Notes: generated by a model from the letters alone, not told the origin. A stretch of 64,000 nucleotides of DNA from CAKUFA01 sp963646285 (GCA_963646285.1 CAVIWF010000006.1:1-64000), one strand, 5' to 3'; positions 41,264-51,202 are shown, counted from the first letter of the stretch. Translations and numbers: made by a program.

Positions 41264-42092
41264 ATGCCCCATCGTCGCCTTATTGCTGCCCTGATGGTGA
41301 CCCTGCTGGTGATTGGTTGCCTGACCCCCGGCTATGCTGAAAGCCCTGTAATGGAAGTGCACCAGCTGATGCTTGGCTGTGCAGACGGCTACCTGATTCG
41401 CCTTGGTGATGACATCACCATTGCCATTGACTGCGGCAAGGACACAGGCAGTCTGTCCGACCGTGCCATTGAAGCCCTCCGTGAGGCAGGCTGCACAAAG
41501 CTTACCGCCTACATTGCCACCCATTATCACGATGACCATGCCGGCAACATGGCGGAAATTCTGGAGGCCTTTGGTACAGAAGACACCCTTGTTTACGGGC
41601 CTACGGAAACTTGGCCGGAAAAATACGGTACCCCCCCCCATAACCTGTCAATGGAAGCAGATGCTAGCTGGGGACGTGCTGCAGTTCGGTGCCATCACCA
41701 TCAAATGCGTAGGGCCTGAAAAAGTAGAGGGTTTGGGCGGCATTAACAAGGATTCTCTGAATTTCGTGCTCACCTATGGCGAACGCAGTTTTCTCTTTAC
41801 CGGCGACTATGTGCGAAGCCATCCAGTGGGCGACGGATATACGGACGACATTGCCAATGTGGATGTGCTGAAATTTCCCCACCACGGTCTGCGCCCTTTC
41901 TGCATGGATCCCTGGGTGCTGCAGCTGGTCAACCCCAAGATTATTCTTGTGCCCGGCGCAGCCATCGGACAGGTGCAGAAGCTTTGCCAGAACTATGGTG
42001 TGAACGCAAAGGTGTACAGCATCGGTGATGGGCACATTGTGATTACCACAGACGGAACAACATTGAATGTAACAACCCACGTAGGCGAGTAA
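41264..42092 (+). pseudogene. Exported metallo-beta-lactamase-fold hydrolase, interrupted by a frameshift
   Basis: ComEC-like MBL-fold protein in two frames. The first frame (to 41719) gives a signal peptide (MPHRRLIAALMVTLLVIGCL; VIGC could be a lipobox) and the metal motif THYHDDHAGN. The second (used to 42092) gives LTYGERSFLFTGDYV, FPHHG and the C-terminal half. The join is near a run of nine C (41631-41639), and one C fewer would give a single frame of about 275 residues. It may be a sequencing or assembly error, a true pseudogene, or a phase-variable gene. AAAGGA precedes the start. Downstream is mnmG. Confidence 0.82.
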
Positions 42093-42116
42093 CCTTGCAA
42101 TCAGGAGGCGGATATC

Positions 42117-43967
42117 ATGGCAGACTTGGTGGTGATCGGCGGCGGTCACGCTGGCTGTGAGGCGGCGCTGGCCGCTGCCCGCATGGGCATTGATACGGTG
42201 CTCATAACCCTTAACATGGACGGCGTTGCGCTGATGGCCTGCAACCCGGTGATCGGCGGCAGTGCCAAGGGGCATTTGGTGCGGGAGCTGGATGCATTGG
42301 GCGGCGAAATGGCGTTGGCCATTGACGATACCTTCCTGCAAAGCCGGATGCTGAACACCAGCAAAGGGCCGGCTGTCCATGCCCTGCGAGCTCAGGCAGA
42401 CAAGCAGGCGTACCAGAACCGTATGCGCCGTGCCCTGATGACCCAGCCCCACTTGCTGGTAAGGCAGGGCGAAGTCAAGTCCATCGAAGTGGAAAACGAC
42501 CGGGTATGCGCCGTAACCACCGTAACCGGTCAGCGGATCACCTGCAGTGCGGTGGTAGTGGCCACCGGTGTATACCTGAAAGGACGCATCATCATCGGTG
42601 AAGCCAGCTGGGGCGGCGGCCCCCAAGGACTGCAAAATGCCCAATATCTGTCGGAAAGCCTGCAAGGACTGGGCTTTCAGCTTCGCCGCTTCAAAACCGG
42701 CACCCCCGCACGGATTGATCAGCGTTCCATTGATTTTGACGAAATGGAGATTCAGCCCGGTGATGAGCCGGTGACCCCCTTCTCCTTCCTGACCGATCGG
42801 AAGCTGGAAAACCGCCGTGCCTGCTACCTGACCTGGACCAACGAGGAGACGCACCGCATTATCCGGGAGAATCTTCACCGTGCGCCCATGTACAGCGGCA
42901 TGATTCACGGCATTGGCCCTCGGTACTGCCCCTCCATCGAGGATAAGATCGTCCGGTTTGCCGACAAATCCCGGCATCAGGTTTTTCTGGAGCCGGAAGG
43001 CATGAACAGCCTGGAATGGTATGTGCAGGGTATGTCCTCTTCCCTGCCGGAAGATGTGCAGTGGAAAATGTACCGCAGCATTCCCGGGCTGCACCGGGCA
43101 GAGCTGGTTCGGCTGGCCTACGCCATTGAGTATGACTGCATTGACAGCCGGGAACTGCGCCCCACTTTGGGTTCCCTGCGCATTGGCGGTTTGTTCTTTG
43201 CCGGACAGATCAACGGCACTTCCGGCTACGAAGAAGCCGCCTGTCAGGGCCTGCTGGCAGGCATGAACGCCGCCCTGACCCTGCTTGGCAAGGAACCCAT
43301 CGTCCTTACCCGGGACATGGCGTACATTGGCGTACTGACCGACGACCTGACTACCAAGGGTACGGATGAACCCTATCGCATGATGACCTCCCGCTCGGAG
43401 CATCGATTGCAGCTGCGGCAGGACAATGCGGATCTGCGCCTGACCAAGATTGGTTATGACGCCGGACTTGCCACGGAAGAGCGGATGGAGCGCACCATCC
43501 AGAAGGAAATGGATGCCGGGCGGCTGAAGCAGCGCCTCCACACTGTTCGCCTGCCCCAAAGCCCGGAACGTTCCCGGTGGCTGGAAGAGCACGGTCAGCC
43601 CGAGACCCCTGCCAGCCTGAGCGGCGAGGAGCTGGTCCGCCGGCCGGAAATCACGGTGAAGGATGTGGCTGCCCTGCTTCCGGAAATTGACGAGTACTCC
43701 GCCGCCGCACAGGAGCAGGCCGAAATCGCCATTAAGTATGCAGGCTATTTGGAGCGGCAGGAAGCCTTGCTGCGCCATGCCAAAGCCATGGAAGAAGCCC
43801 TGCTGCCGGAAGATGCGCCTTATTCAGAAATCACCGGACTGCGCATTGAAGCCCGGCAAAAGCTGGAGAAGCAAAAGCCCCGCTCCCTTGCCGCCGCCGG
43901 ACGGATCCCCGGCGTATCCCCGGCAGATGTAGCCGTGCTGATGGTTTGGCTGGAACGCACCCGGTAA
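42117..43967 (+). CDS. mnmG: tRNA uridine-5-carboxymethylaminomethyl modification enzyme MnmG
   Basis: 616 residues, normal. FAD enzyme which, with MnmE, makes cmnm5U at the wobble base of several tRNAs. FAD motif VIGGGHAGCEAALAAARMG (about 6-24), NPVIGGSAKGHLVRE-like motif, the catalytic Cys region in NTSKGPAVHALRAQADK and GTSGYEEAACQGLLAGMNA (about 367-385), plus the C-terminal MnmE/tRNA-binding helices. Its usual neighbours mnmE, rsmG and jag are not here. AGGAGG precedes the ATG. Confidence 0.97.
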   Translation: MADLVVIGGGHAGCEAALAAARMGIDTVLITLNMDGVALMACNPVIGGSAKGHLVRELDALGGEMALAIDDTFLQSRMLNTSKGPAVHALRAQADKQAYQNRMRRALMTQPHLLVRQGEVKSIEVENDRVCAVTTVTGQRITCSAVVVATGVYLKGRIIIGEASWGGGPQGLQNAQYLSESLQGLGFQLRRFKTGTPARIDQRSIDFDEMEIQPGDEPVTPFSFLTDRKLENRRACYLTWTNEETHRIIRENLHRAPMYSGMIHGIGPRYCPSIEDKIVRFADKSRHQVFLEPEGMNSLEWYVQGMSSSLPEDVQWKMYRSIPGLHRAELVRLAYAIEYDCIDSRELRPTLGSLRIGGLFFAGQINGTSGYEEAACQGLLAGMNAALTLLGKEPIVLTRDMAYIGVLTDDLTTKGTDEPYRMMTSRSEHRLQLRQDNADLRLTKIGYDAGLATEERMERTIQKEMDAGRLKQRLHTVRLPQSPERSRWLEEHGQPETPASLSGEELVRRPEITVKDVAALLPEIDEYSAAAQEQAEIAIKYAGYLERQEALLRHAKAMEEALLPEDAPYSEITGLRIEARQKLEKQKPRSLAAAGRIPGVSPADVAVLMVWLERTR

Positions 43968-43974
43968 ATTTTCC

Positions 43975-44003
43975 TTGTATAAACGTCCTCACTCCTGTAT
44001 ACT
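43975..44003 (+). promoter_or_regulatory. Promoter of the nucleoside hydrolase gene
   Basis: TTGTAT (43975-43980), 17-bp spacer, TATACT (43998-44003). Confidence 0.65.
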
Positions 44004-44048
44004 GTTCCTGCGCTGAAGCGTAATGAATGATTGGGATGGTGCTGCATC

Positions 44049-44960
44049 ATGGAAAACATTTGGATTGATTGTGACCCCGGCATTGACGATGCTGTTATGC
44101 TGGCCATGGCGGCAGTCCATCGGGATGCGCTGCACATTTGGGGCATTTCGACGGTAGCCGGTAACCAGGATATTGATTTGGTAACGGAAAATGCCCTTCG
44201 TCTTGCTTCCCTTCTTGGCATGGAGGATGTGCCTGTTGCCCGAGGCGCCCATGAGCCGCTGATCCGCACAAGGACAGACGCTTCCCATGTGCACGGTGAA
44301 AACGGCATTGGCAACTGTGTCATTCCTCCAGCTCAATTCAGTGAAAGCGAAAAGACCGCCATTGAACTCATGCGTGATGTGATTATGGCTCTGCCGGAAG
44401 GTGAAACCATGACGCTGGTGCCCACCGCTCCCCTGACCAACATTGCGCTGCTCTTCAAAGTCTTTCCGGAAGTGAAGCAGCGCATCGGCCGCATTGTGCT
44501 AATGGGCGGTTCCGCCAGTGCAGGCAACGCTACGCCCTTTGCAGAGTTTAACATTTTTGCTGACCCGGATGCAGCGCAGATCGTGTTTGCCGAGCATGAT
44601 ATTCCCGTGGTCATGTGCGGGCTGGATGTAACAAGGCAGTGCATCCTGACCAAGCAGGAGATCAGCAAAATTGCCGGTAAGGGCAGTGCCGTGCAGCGTG
44701 CCATGGCAGAAATGCTGCAATTCTACGCTACTTCTTCCAGCTATGCGCCCCTGGATTGCGTGCTGATGCACGACTCCTGCACCATCGGCTATCTGCTGCG
44801 TCCGGAGCTGTTCTCCGGCAGGCATGTGACGGTCAACGTGGTGCGGCAGGGGGAAAACATGGGACAAACCGTCTGCACCCCCGGCGGCAATGTGCTTCTG
44901 CTGGAACATGCTGATGTGGAAGCCTTTGAGCAAATGGTGCTTGAGGACATTTGCAAATAA
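44049..44960 (+). CDS. Inosine-uridine-type nucleoside hydrolase
   Basis: 303 residues. Cleaves ribonucleosides to base and ribose; calcium-dependent. The metal and ribose motif IDCDPGIDDAVML (about 5-17), NIFADPDAAQIVF (about 164-176), GLDVTRQ and the final YAPLDCVLMHD are complete. Members RihA/B prefer pyrimidine nucleosides; the exact substrate cannot be told. Salvage role next to a pyrimidine-rich window is coincidental. No classical ribosome binding site is close; GGGATGG is the nearest. Confidence 0.93.
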   Translation: MENIWIDCDPGIDDAVMLAMAAVHRDALHIWGISTVAGNQDIDLVTENALRLASLLGMEDVPVARGAHEPLIRTRTDASHVHGENGIGNCVIPPAQFSESEKTAIELMRDVIMALPEGETMTLVPTAPLTNIALLFKVFPEVKQRIGRIVLMGGSASAGNATPFAEFNIFADPDAAQIVFAEHDIPVVMCGLDVTRQCILTKQEISKIAGKGSAVQRAMAEMLQFYATSSSYAPLDCVLMHDSCTIGYLLRPELFSGRHVTVNVVRQGENMGQTVCTPGGNVLLLEHADVEAFEQMVLEDICK

Positions 44961-45055
44961 ATCTTTCCGCAAAGCAGGAGATTGTCAAAGAAATGTCGAA
45001 TCGTAATAGTGAGGGGTTTCCCCGATGAATGGAACATTATGAGGAGGCGTTTCCA

Positions 45056-46204
45056 ATGGCGAATCGTATCGTTTTGAATCCTGTTTCCTATCATGGCCGT
45101 GGCGCCATCGAATCCATCGTTGCTGAGGTTGAAGGTCGTGGGCTGAAGAAGGCTTTCCTCTGCTCTGACCCTGATTTGCTCAAGTTCGGCGTAACCAAGA
45201 AGGTTACGGATGTGCTGGACAAGGCTGGCCTGAACTATGAGATTTATTCCAACATCAAGCCCAACCCCACCATTGAAAATGTGCAGACCGGCGTAGCTGC
45301 CTACAAGGCCAGCGGTGCTGATTACATCATTGCCATTGGCGGCGGTTCCTCCATGGATACGGCCAAGGCCATCGGCATTATCATCAACAACCCTGAGTTT
45401 GCAGACGTTCGTTCTCTGGAAGGGGTTGCCCCCACCAAGAACAAGACGGTGTTCACCATTGCAGTGCCCACCACTGCCGGTACTGCCGCTGAAGTTACCA
45501 TCAACTACGTGATTACCGACGTGGAGAAGAAGCGCAAGTTCGTCTGCGTGGACGTGCACGACATTCCTGAAGTGGCCGTAATTGACCCCGACATGATGTC
45601 CACCATGCCCAAGGGCTTGACCGCCGCCACTGGCATGGACGCATTGACCCATGCCATTGAAGGCTTCACCACCAAGGCTGCATGGGAAATGACCGACATG
45701 TTCCATTTGAAGGCCATTGAGATTATTTCCAAGTCCCTGCGTGGTGCTGTAGCCGGCACGGATGAAGGCCGGGATGGCATGGCACTGGGCCAGTACATTG
45801 CGGGCATGGGCTTCAGCAATGTGGGTCTGGGCATTGTTCACTCCATGGCACACTGCCTGGGTGCTGTGTATGACACCCCTCACGGTGTGGCAAATGCCAT
45901 TCTGCTGCCTACCGTGATGGAATACAATGCCCCCGTGACCGGTGACAAGTACAAGTACATTGCCGCCGCCATGGGCGTTGAAGGCACGGAAAAGATGACC
46001 CAGGAAGAGTATCGGAAGGCTGCTGTAGATGCCGTAAAGAAGCTGGCTGCTGACGTGGGCATTCCTGCTGACCTGAAGGCCATTGTAAACCCTGACGATC
46101 TGGACTTCCTTGCAGAGTCTGCCTATGCCGATGCCTGCCGTCCCGGCAATCCTCGGGATACCAGCCCTGAAGAAATCAAGGAACTGTACAAGAAGCTGCT
46201 GTAA
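45056..46204 (+). CDS. fucO: Iron-containing alcohol dehydrogenase, FucO (lactaldehyde reductase) type
   Basis: 382 residues, the same length as E. coli FucO. It reduces lactaldehyde to 1,2-propanediol (or the reverse) with NAD(H). The NAD loop IAIGGGSSMDTAKAIGI (about 95-111), FTIAVPTTAGTAAEVT and the metal ligands in MDALTHAIEGFTTKAA (about 192-207) and IVHSMAHCLGAVYDTPHG (about 261-278) are complete. The start MANRIV is supported by GAGGAGG. It would recycle NADH in fucose or rhamnose fermentation. Other family members differ in substrate, so the symbol is likely but not certain. Confidence 0.88.
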   Translation: MANRIVLNPVSYHGRGAIESIVAEVEGRGLKKAFLCSDPDLLKFGVTKKVTDVLDKAGLNYEIYSNIKPNPTIENVQTGVAAYKASGADYIIAIGGGSSMDTAKAIGIIINNPEFADVRSLEGVAPTKNKTVFTIAVPTTAGTAAEVTINYVITDVEKKRKFVCVDVHDIPEVAVIDPDMMSTMPKGLTAATGMDALTHAIEGFTTKAAWEMTDMFHLKAIEIISKSLRGAVAGTDEGRDGMALGQYIAGMGFSNVGLGIVHSMAHCLGAVYDTPHGVANAILLPTVMEYNAPVTGDKYKYIAAAMGVEGTEKMTQEEYRKAAVDAVKKLAADVGIPADLKAIVNPDDLDFLAESAYADACRPGNPRDTSPEEIKELYKKLL

Positions 46205-46226
46205 GCTTAGAATTCGGTTGAACCGT

Positions 46227-46267
46227 GAGCAGGCCAATGAGGTAAAACTCGTTGGCTTGCTTTTTTG
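46227..46267 (+). terminator. Terminator of the fucO-type gene
   Basis: AGCAGGCCAA...TTGGCTTGCT stem with two mismatches, then a six-T run. Confidence 0.82.
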
Positions 46268-46333
46268 TCTTCTCATCCTCTGCACTTCGTGCTATAATGG
46301 ATACAGCATTTCAAGCAAAAGGAGCGTTTCCAT

Positions 46334-47170
46334 ATGCAGTTTGAATTTCCCATTCAGCCGGATTATACGGCTGCAGGAGCCCAGGGACCCGAAAATGGTG
46401 TGACCATGACCTGTTACATGCTTTCCGCTTACGAGGAAATGCCGGGCATGAAGGAAAAGCCCATGGTTGTGCTTTGTCCCGGCGGCGGGTACCAGTTCCG
46501 TTCCAACCGAGAAGCAGAGCCTGTTGCAACCCAGCTGATGGCCGCAGGCATTCACGTTGGTGTGCTCAACTATTCCGTAGCTCCTTATCAGTATCCCGTT
46601 GCTGCCCTGGAGGTGGCTCAGGCCGTTCGTGAGGTTCGCCGCCATGCAGCGGAATGGCACGTGATTCCCGATCAGGTCTATGTGATGGGCTTCTCCGCCG
46701 GCGGACATTTGGCCTGCACCCTCGGCACCCTTTGGGATGATTCCCTGTTTCACAAGGTCATGGGCACTCCTGTAGACTGGCGGCCGGATGCCCAGCTGCT
46801 GTGTTACCCGGTGATTACCATGGGTACCTTCACCCACGAAGGCAGCCGCACGAACCTGCTTGGTGCTCATGCATCTGCCGAAATGGTGGATGCCCTGTCC
46901 TTGGAAAGGCGTGTAACAAAGGATACAGCTCCTGCCTTCCTGTGGCACACAGAGGAGGACGCTTCCGTGCCGGTGGAAAACTCCCTCCAGTATGCATGCG
47001 CCCTGCGAAAGAACGCTGTCCCCTTCGAAATGCACATTTTCGAAAAGGGTCCCCACGGCATGTCCCTGTGCAATCGGCTGACCTCCAACATGCCTGAAAA
47101 ATCTAACCCGGACAATGCCTGCTGGATGGACATGATGATCCACTACATTGAGCGGCGCATGAGCAAATAA
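46334..47170 (+). CDS. Alpha/beta hydrolase (carbohydrate esterase / BD-FAE-like)
   Basis: 278 residues. Cytoplasmic esterase of the type that removes acetyl or feruloyl groups from sugars. Oxyanion-hole region VVLCPGGGYQFRSNREAEPV (about 45-64), nucleophile elbow GFSAGGHLACTLG (about 119-131), Asp in HTEEDASVPVENS (about 204-216) and His in KGPHGMSL. No signal peptide, so it works on imported oligosaccharides or a metabolite. A consensus TATAAT (46293-46298) lies upstream, with no clear -35. AAAAGGAG is upstream. Confidence 0.92.
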   Translation: MQFEFPIQPDYTAAGAQGPENGVTMTCYMLSAYEEMPGMKEKPMVVLCPGGGYQFRSNREAEPVATQLMAAGIHVGVLNYSVAPYQYPVAALEVAQAVREVRRHAAEWHVIPDQVYVMGFSAGGHLACTLGTLWDDSLFHKVMGTPVDWRPDAQLLCYPVITMGTFTHEGSRTNLLGAHASAEMVDALSLERRVTKDTAPAFLWHTEEDASVPVENSLQYACALRKNAVPFEMHIFEKGPHGMSLCNRLTSNMPEKSNPDNACWMDMMIHYIERRMSK

Positions 47171-47200
47171 AGAGAGTTCCTTCCGAAAGCAAACGAAAAG

Positions 47201-47237
47201 AAGCGGCAGACTTGGCTTGCAACCTTGTCTGCCGCTT
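47201..47237. terminator. Bidirectional terminator
   Basis: Perfect 11-bp stem (AAGCGGCAGAC/GTCTGCCGCTT), T-rich on the minus side (TTCTTTTCG) and less on the plus side, between convergent genes. Confidence 0.85.
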
Positions 47238-47245
47238 CCTTGTCT

Positions 47246-50200
47246 TTATTCAGCTTTCTCTGCCCAGGAGATGGTCAGCAGAGCCGGCTCCGTGACCGAT
47301 GCTGCCAGATACTCGTGGGCATACATGACAGCCGGGAAGTCCATTTGCGCCAGTTCTTCCGGCATGAAGGGGGTTACGTAGGTGCTCTCCACCGCTGCGG
47401 ATACGTAGGCATCCTGCTGCTTGGTAATGCTGTAAAGCCCCATATCCGTGGTGAAGGTTTCCTCCTGATAGCTGCCCATGCGCTTGAGCAGTTCCTTAGT
47501 TTCCTGCATGTCCACCGTCACCCGCAGGCTGGGCAGCAGGCCCGTTACATCCGTTTCCTTGCCGTCCAGCGTCAGGGTTACGCTGACCTGCCATCCTCTG
47601 GTCAGGGGCGACAGGGCATCAAAGGCTTCCGCTTCCTGCTGGTCATCAGGCGTTTCCACAGGAATGATCGTCAGGCGATAGTAGCCCTTTTGCAGCATGC
47701 CCCCCTGCTCCTTGGCATAGGCCTGCATGGCATCTCCGATGAGATCTTCCACCCGAACCACAAGGGATGCGCCATTGCAGTTCAGGCTGATGGCATCCAC
47801 GCCCACTTTGTTCAGCTGATTCAGCCCTGCCAGACCCATGCTCATGTACCGGCCTGTCCACAGTGCTTTGCCATTGCTGTCCGTTACGTAGCCGCCGTCC
47901 TTGTTCAGCTCGGCTTCCGTGCGGATGCGCAGCAGCACTTCGTCCGTTTCCTTATTCCAGCTCAGGGAAGGGGTAAAGGGACGTTCCTGCTTATCCGTGG
48001 TTGCGAACACAATGCGCCCAAAGATGCTGTGGGTTACAGCCAGGGTGTCCTGGGTATTCAGCATCACGGACACTTCCCGCTTATCCCCACGCACCACCGT
48101 CTGCTTAATAGGCCGCAGAATTTCACCACCGCCGCCGCCACCGGGGAAATCCCCGCCAGGGATAATGGTGAAGGTGTAGGCATCGTCAATCAGCTTCAGT
48201 TCATAGTAATCCGGCGCTGTCAGTTCATCCAGCAGGAAGGCGTAGTTGCCGGGTTCCTCGCCCTCTTCACGGGTCAGGATGCCCTCCACCTTGTCTTTAT
48301 TGATCAAGCCGTCGGTTTCAAAGGTGAAGATTTCCGGGTCTTCCTCCCCTTCCAGCTTTTCCTGATTGGGGTCAGGGATAATGATCAGGGGAATCTTGGT
48401 GATTTTGAAATCAAACTCGTATACGCCAGGCAGATAGGTATCGTTGCCCTCGGGAATGGTAATCTTCATGGTGTAGCTGCCTACCTTGACCGGCATGCCG
48501 TCCTTCAGCTGCTTGCCCTGATAGGCAATCTTTGCACCGCTGGGCAGCTTCACAGGATTCTTATAGGCTTTGCCTGTGTAGGTTTGATCCAGCTCTTCCT
48601 CCACTGTGAAAGCACCACGGTGCTTGATGGTGAAGGTATCGCTGAAGGAGAAGCCGTCCACTGTATCCATCATGAACAGGGCATCTTCTTCTGCCGCTGC
48701 CACAATGCGCAGCGTAACCACCTGACCGGGTTTTACATCCAGAATGGTTGCTTCCCCATTGTAGGCAAGGATGTAGTTGGCGCTTTCCACATAGGTATCC
48801 GGCAATTCAGAGGCTGCATCCCCCACCACGTACATCACGCCGGCAGTTCCTGCCTCTGCGGTGAAGTTGACGTGAATGGAACCATCCGTCAAGTCTGTCA
48901 CGGTGACATTTTCAATGGCAATGCGTTCGGTGGCCTTGCCGTCACCGTTCACAATCACTGCCGTATAAACCGTTGTGCCATCTGTTGCGGCAAGGTCAGT
49001 CACGTTCATGGCACCCTGACCCCACAGGTAGATCCGTCCATCATCATGGGTGGTGAATTGATAGGTAGCCCCATTGATGGTCAGGGTCAAGTCCTTCCCT
49101 GCCACAGGGTTGCCCTCACCGTCCGTAATTTGAATGGTGGTGTGGGGCTGAGCCGATTCAGGAACAACCTTCACATTGCCCACAAGGGTAATGCCTGTCA
49201 GGTCATTTTGCTCCAGCACGGTGCGGCCGCTTGCAGCATTCAGCTGCACAGAAGCGCCTGCTGCCAGCTGAATGGCATCGGCACCCAGCAGGTCATTGCT
49301 GCCGGTCAGTTCCACTGAAAGGCTGCCCGCCGCCTGCAGTACATGACCGCCGTTCAAATGCACGTTCCGCAAGGTTGCCTGAGCGCTGCTGGCCGTGGAA
49401 GCAATCATGCCGGTGACCATTTCCACTCCGCCGTCTACGGTGAACTTGGCAGCTGCCGTGGTCACTTGAGGCGTTTTGCTCAGGTCGAAATGATCCCCAT
49501 CCACGGTTTCACTGACAGCAGTCAGGGTGCTTTCATCGCCGGTGACCTGCCAACGCTTGCCTTCTTCCAGCGCAGGCAGCAGCAATCTGCCGTCTGTCGT
49601 CTTCAGCAGGGTAGCCGCTGTGCCGTTTACGGTCAGTTTCTGTGCTACCAAAGTTACAGGGGCATCCACGGCGGTGTATCCCGTCAGCATTTGATCAACC
49701 GTCAGATTTCCGCTGCCGTTGATGCTTACACTGCCGGAAGCAAACACGCCATGCACTGCATTCGTGCCCTGCACCGTTACCGTCACGGCTTCATCCGCAA
49801 TCAGCAGTGCCTGATCTGCCTGCATGGTCACGTTATCCAGCACCAGACGCACACCAGAGACAGTTACCTTCACCTGCGTAGCTGCATCCAGTGCGCCCTT
49901 CAAGCGGTACACGCCAGCCTGGGTGATTTCCGTCATCTGTCCGCCGGGGAGGTCAACCACCGTGCTCCCCTGATCGGTTGCTTCTCTGGTCACCGTCAGG
50001 GTAGTATCCACCACATTAGCCTTCCAGGTCATGCCTTCACCGGGATTCTTCAGCCACAAATAGAAGCAGCCATCGTCATCTGCCCGGTCAGCCGGGTAGG
50101 CATCTCCCTCCACGGTTACCGCCGTTACGCCCTGAGCGGCACAGGTCAGCATGCTCCGGCCGTCCGCTTCGGTTGTATCCACCTTCACGCTGCCGCCGGT

Positions 50201-51130
50201 AACCGTCACCTTGGCGTTTTCCTTGCGGGTAACGGTTTCAATCTGCACAGCACCGCCGGAGGTGAATTTGATTTCGCTATTCTTCCCCAGCACCAATTCT
50301 TTGATGGTGTTCTGTCCCGTGGTCTGCACTGTAATGCCGCACTGATTGCCCACGTTCAGCGTGTTCAGCACTGCACTGCGTACATCCAGCACCACAAGCC
50401 GTTCACCGGCAATAGTCAGGGTTGCATTGGTTCTTGCACTGCCCTTGATCACATAGCTGCCGCTGCGGTAAATGGTGGCATCTCCCTGATCCAGGTCAAT
50501 GGTCACAGGGCGAGCCGCTGCCCGGAACATCCGTGCACCGTTGCTGCTGCTTTGACGCAGAATCTCGTCTTCCCGATCCAGCACCCACCGGCCTTTGGCA
50601 CACAGGGGCACATCCAATCCGTGCACATCCACCGTCAGGTGCTGACAGTTGGGATCATCGCATGCCGGTGCCTGCTCGCAATGCAGGTTTGCATGGTCGC
50701 ACTGGCTTTCATCCCATGCTTCTTCCGCAGCTTCCGGCGCCGGCGATTCTGTCGGTTCGCCTTCTGGCGTAGCAGACGGTTCTGCCGTTTCCTCCCCTTC
50801 CGGGGTGGCCGTCGGTTCTTCCGTTGGCATTTCCGTTGCAGGATCTGTTTCAGGCGTTGCCGTCGGTTCCTCCGTTGGCGTTTCCGTTGCAGGATCCGCC
50901 GTTGGTGCTTCCGCAGGCGTCTCCGTTGCAGGATCCGCCGTAGGAGCTTCCGTTGCAGGCACTGCCGTGGGCGCTTCCGTGGGAGCCTCTGTTGCAGGCA
51001 CCGCCGTGGGCGCAGCTTCCTGGGTAACCACAGGGGTCTGCACATCCGACGGTGTTGCGCTTTCCGCCAGTGCTGTCCACGGCAGCATCACGGCCAAGAG
51101 TAAAGCAAGAATACGAATCGGCCTACGCAT
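47246..51130 (-). CDS. Large exported protein with TEAPT-type repeats and an MBG-like domain
   Basis: 1294 residues. Signal peptide MRRPIRILALLLAVMLPWTALA, then a Pro/Thr/Ala/Glu-rich linker of short repeats (about 23-140). A Cys-containing segment (CDHANLHCEQAPACDDPNC) follows, then several beta-rich repeats like carbohydrate-binding or autotransporter-type beta-helix (TIYRSGSYVIKG; LPGGQMTEITQAGVYRLKG, repeated). Late in the protein an MBG-type domain (about 885-985, TFTIIPGGDFPG end) is followed by an about 310-residue C-terminal domain. There is no LPXTG motif or membrane tail, so its attachment to the wall is unclear. GGAGG precedes the ATG. Function unknown; adhesion or matrix is a guess. 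Confidence 0.85.
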   Translation of the reverse strand: MRRPIRILALLLAVMLPWTALAESATPSDVQTPVVTQEAAPTAVPATEAPTEAPTAVPATEAPTADPATETPAEAPTADPATETPTEEPTATPETDPATEMPTEEPTATPEGEETAEPSATPEGEPTESPAPEAAEEAWDESQCDHANLHCEQAPACDDPNCQHLTVDVHGLDVPLCAKGRWVLDREDEILRQSSSNGARMFRAAARPVTIDLDQGDATIYRSGSYVIKGSARTNATLTIAGERLVVLDVRSAVLNTLNVGNQCGITVQTTGQNTIKELVLGKNSEIKFTSGGAVQIETVTRKENAKVTVTGGSVKVDTTEADGRSMLTCAAQGVTAVTVEGDAYPADRADDDGCFYLWLKNPGEGMTWKANVVDTTLTVTREATDQGSTVVDLPGGQMTEITQAGVYRLKGALDAATQVKVTVSGVRLVLDNVTMQADQALLIADEAVTVTVQGTNAVHGVFASGSVSINGSGNLTVDQMLTGYTAVDAPVTLVAQKLTVNGTAATLLKTTDGRLLLPALEEGKRWQVTGDESTLTAVSETVDGDHFDLSKTPQVTTAAAKFTVDGGVEMVTGMIASTASSAQATLRNVHLNGGHVLQAAGSLSVELTGSNDLLGADAIQLAAGASVQLNAASGRTVLEQNDLTGITLVGNVKVVPESAQPHTTIQITDGEGNPVAGKDLTLTINGATYQFTTHDDGRIYLWGQGAMNVTDLAATDGTTVYTAVIVNGDGKATERIAIENVTVTDLTDGSIHVNFTAEAGTAGVMYVVGDAASELPDTYVESANYILAYNGEATILDVKPGQVVTLRIVAAAEEDALFMMDTVDGFSFSDTFTIKHRGAFTVEEELDQTYTGKAYKNPVKLPSGAKIAYQGKQLKDGMPVKVGSYTMKITIPEGNDTYLPGVYEFDFKITKIPLIIIPDPNQEKLEGEEDPEIFTFETDGLINKDKVEGILTREEGEEPGNYAFLLDELTAPDYYELKLIDDAYTFTIIPGGDFPGGGGGGEILRPIKQTVVRGDKREVSVMLNTQDTLAVTHSIFGRIVFATTDKQERPFTPSLSWNKETDEVLLRIRTEAELNKDGGYVTDSNGKALWTGRYMSMGLAGLNQLNKVGVDAISLNCNGASLVVRVEDLIGDAMQAYAKEQGGMLQKGYYRLTIIPVETPDDQQEAEAFDALSPLTRGWQVSVTLTLDGKETDVTGLLPSLRVTVDMQETKELLKRMGSYQEETFTTDMGLYSITKQQDAYVSAAVESTYVTPFMPEELAQMDFPAVMYAHEYLAASVTEPALLTISWAEKAE
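50744..51061 (-). repeat. Coding tandem repeats: Thr/Glu/Ala/Pro-rich linker
   Basis: Degenerate repeats of 6-15 codons (PTEAPTAVPATEAPT, PTADPATETPAEAP, PTEEPTATPE and variants) in the exported protein. The repetitive DNA is a likely place for length variation. Such linkers span the cell wall in exported proteins. Confidence 0.85.
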
Positions 51131-51166
51131 GTGAATCCTCCATTCATTTCTTAAGCCTGTTATTTT

Positions 51167-51193
51167 ATAAAAACCGGCAAAATGCTGCCGGTT
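51167..51193 (-). terminator. Terminator downstream of cvpA
   Basis: Minus strand: AACCGGCA/TGCCGGTT stem followed by a T run (A run on the plus strand, 51167-51173). Confidence 0.85.
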
Positions 51194-51202
51194 AATCAGG
51201 TA

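Noticed and set aside
50744..51061. CRISPR array
   Set aside because: The repeats are in-frame, degenerate and have no spacers; they encode a Pro/Thr/Ala/Glu linker.
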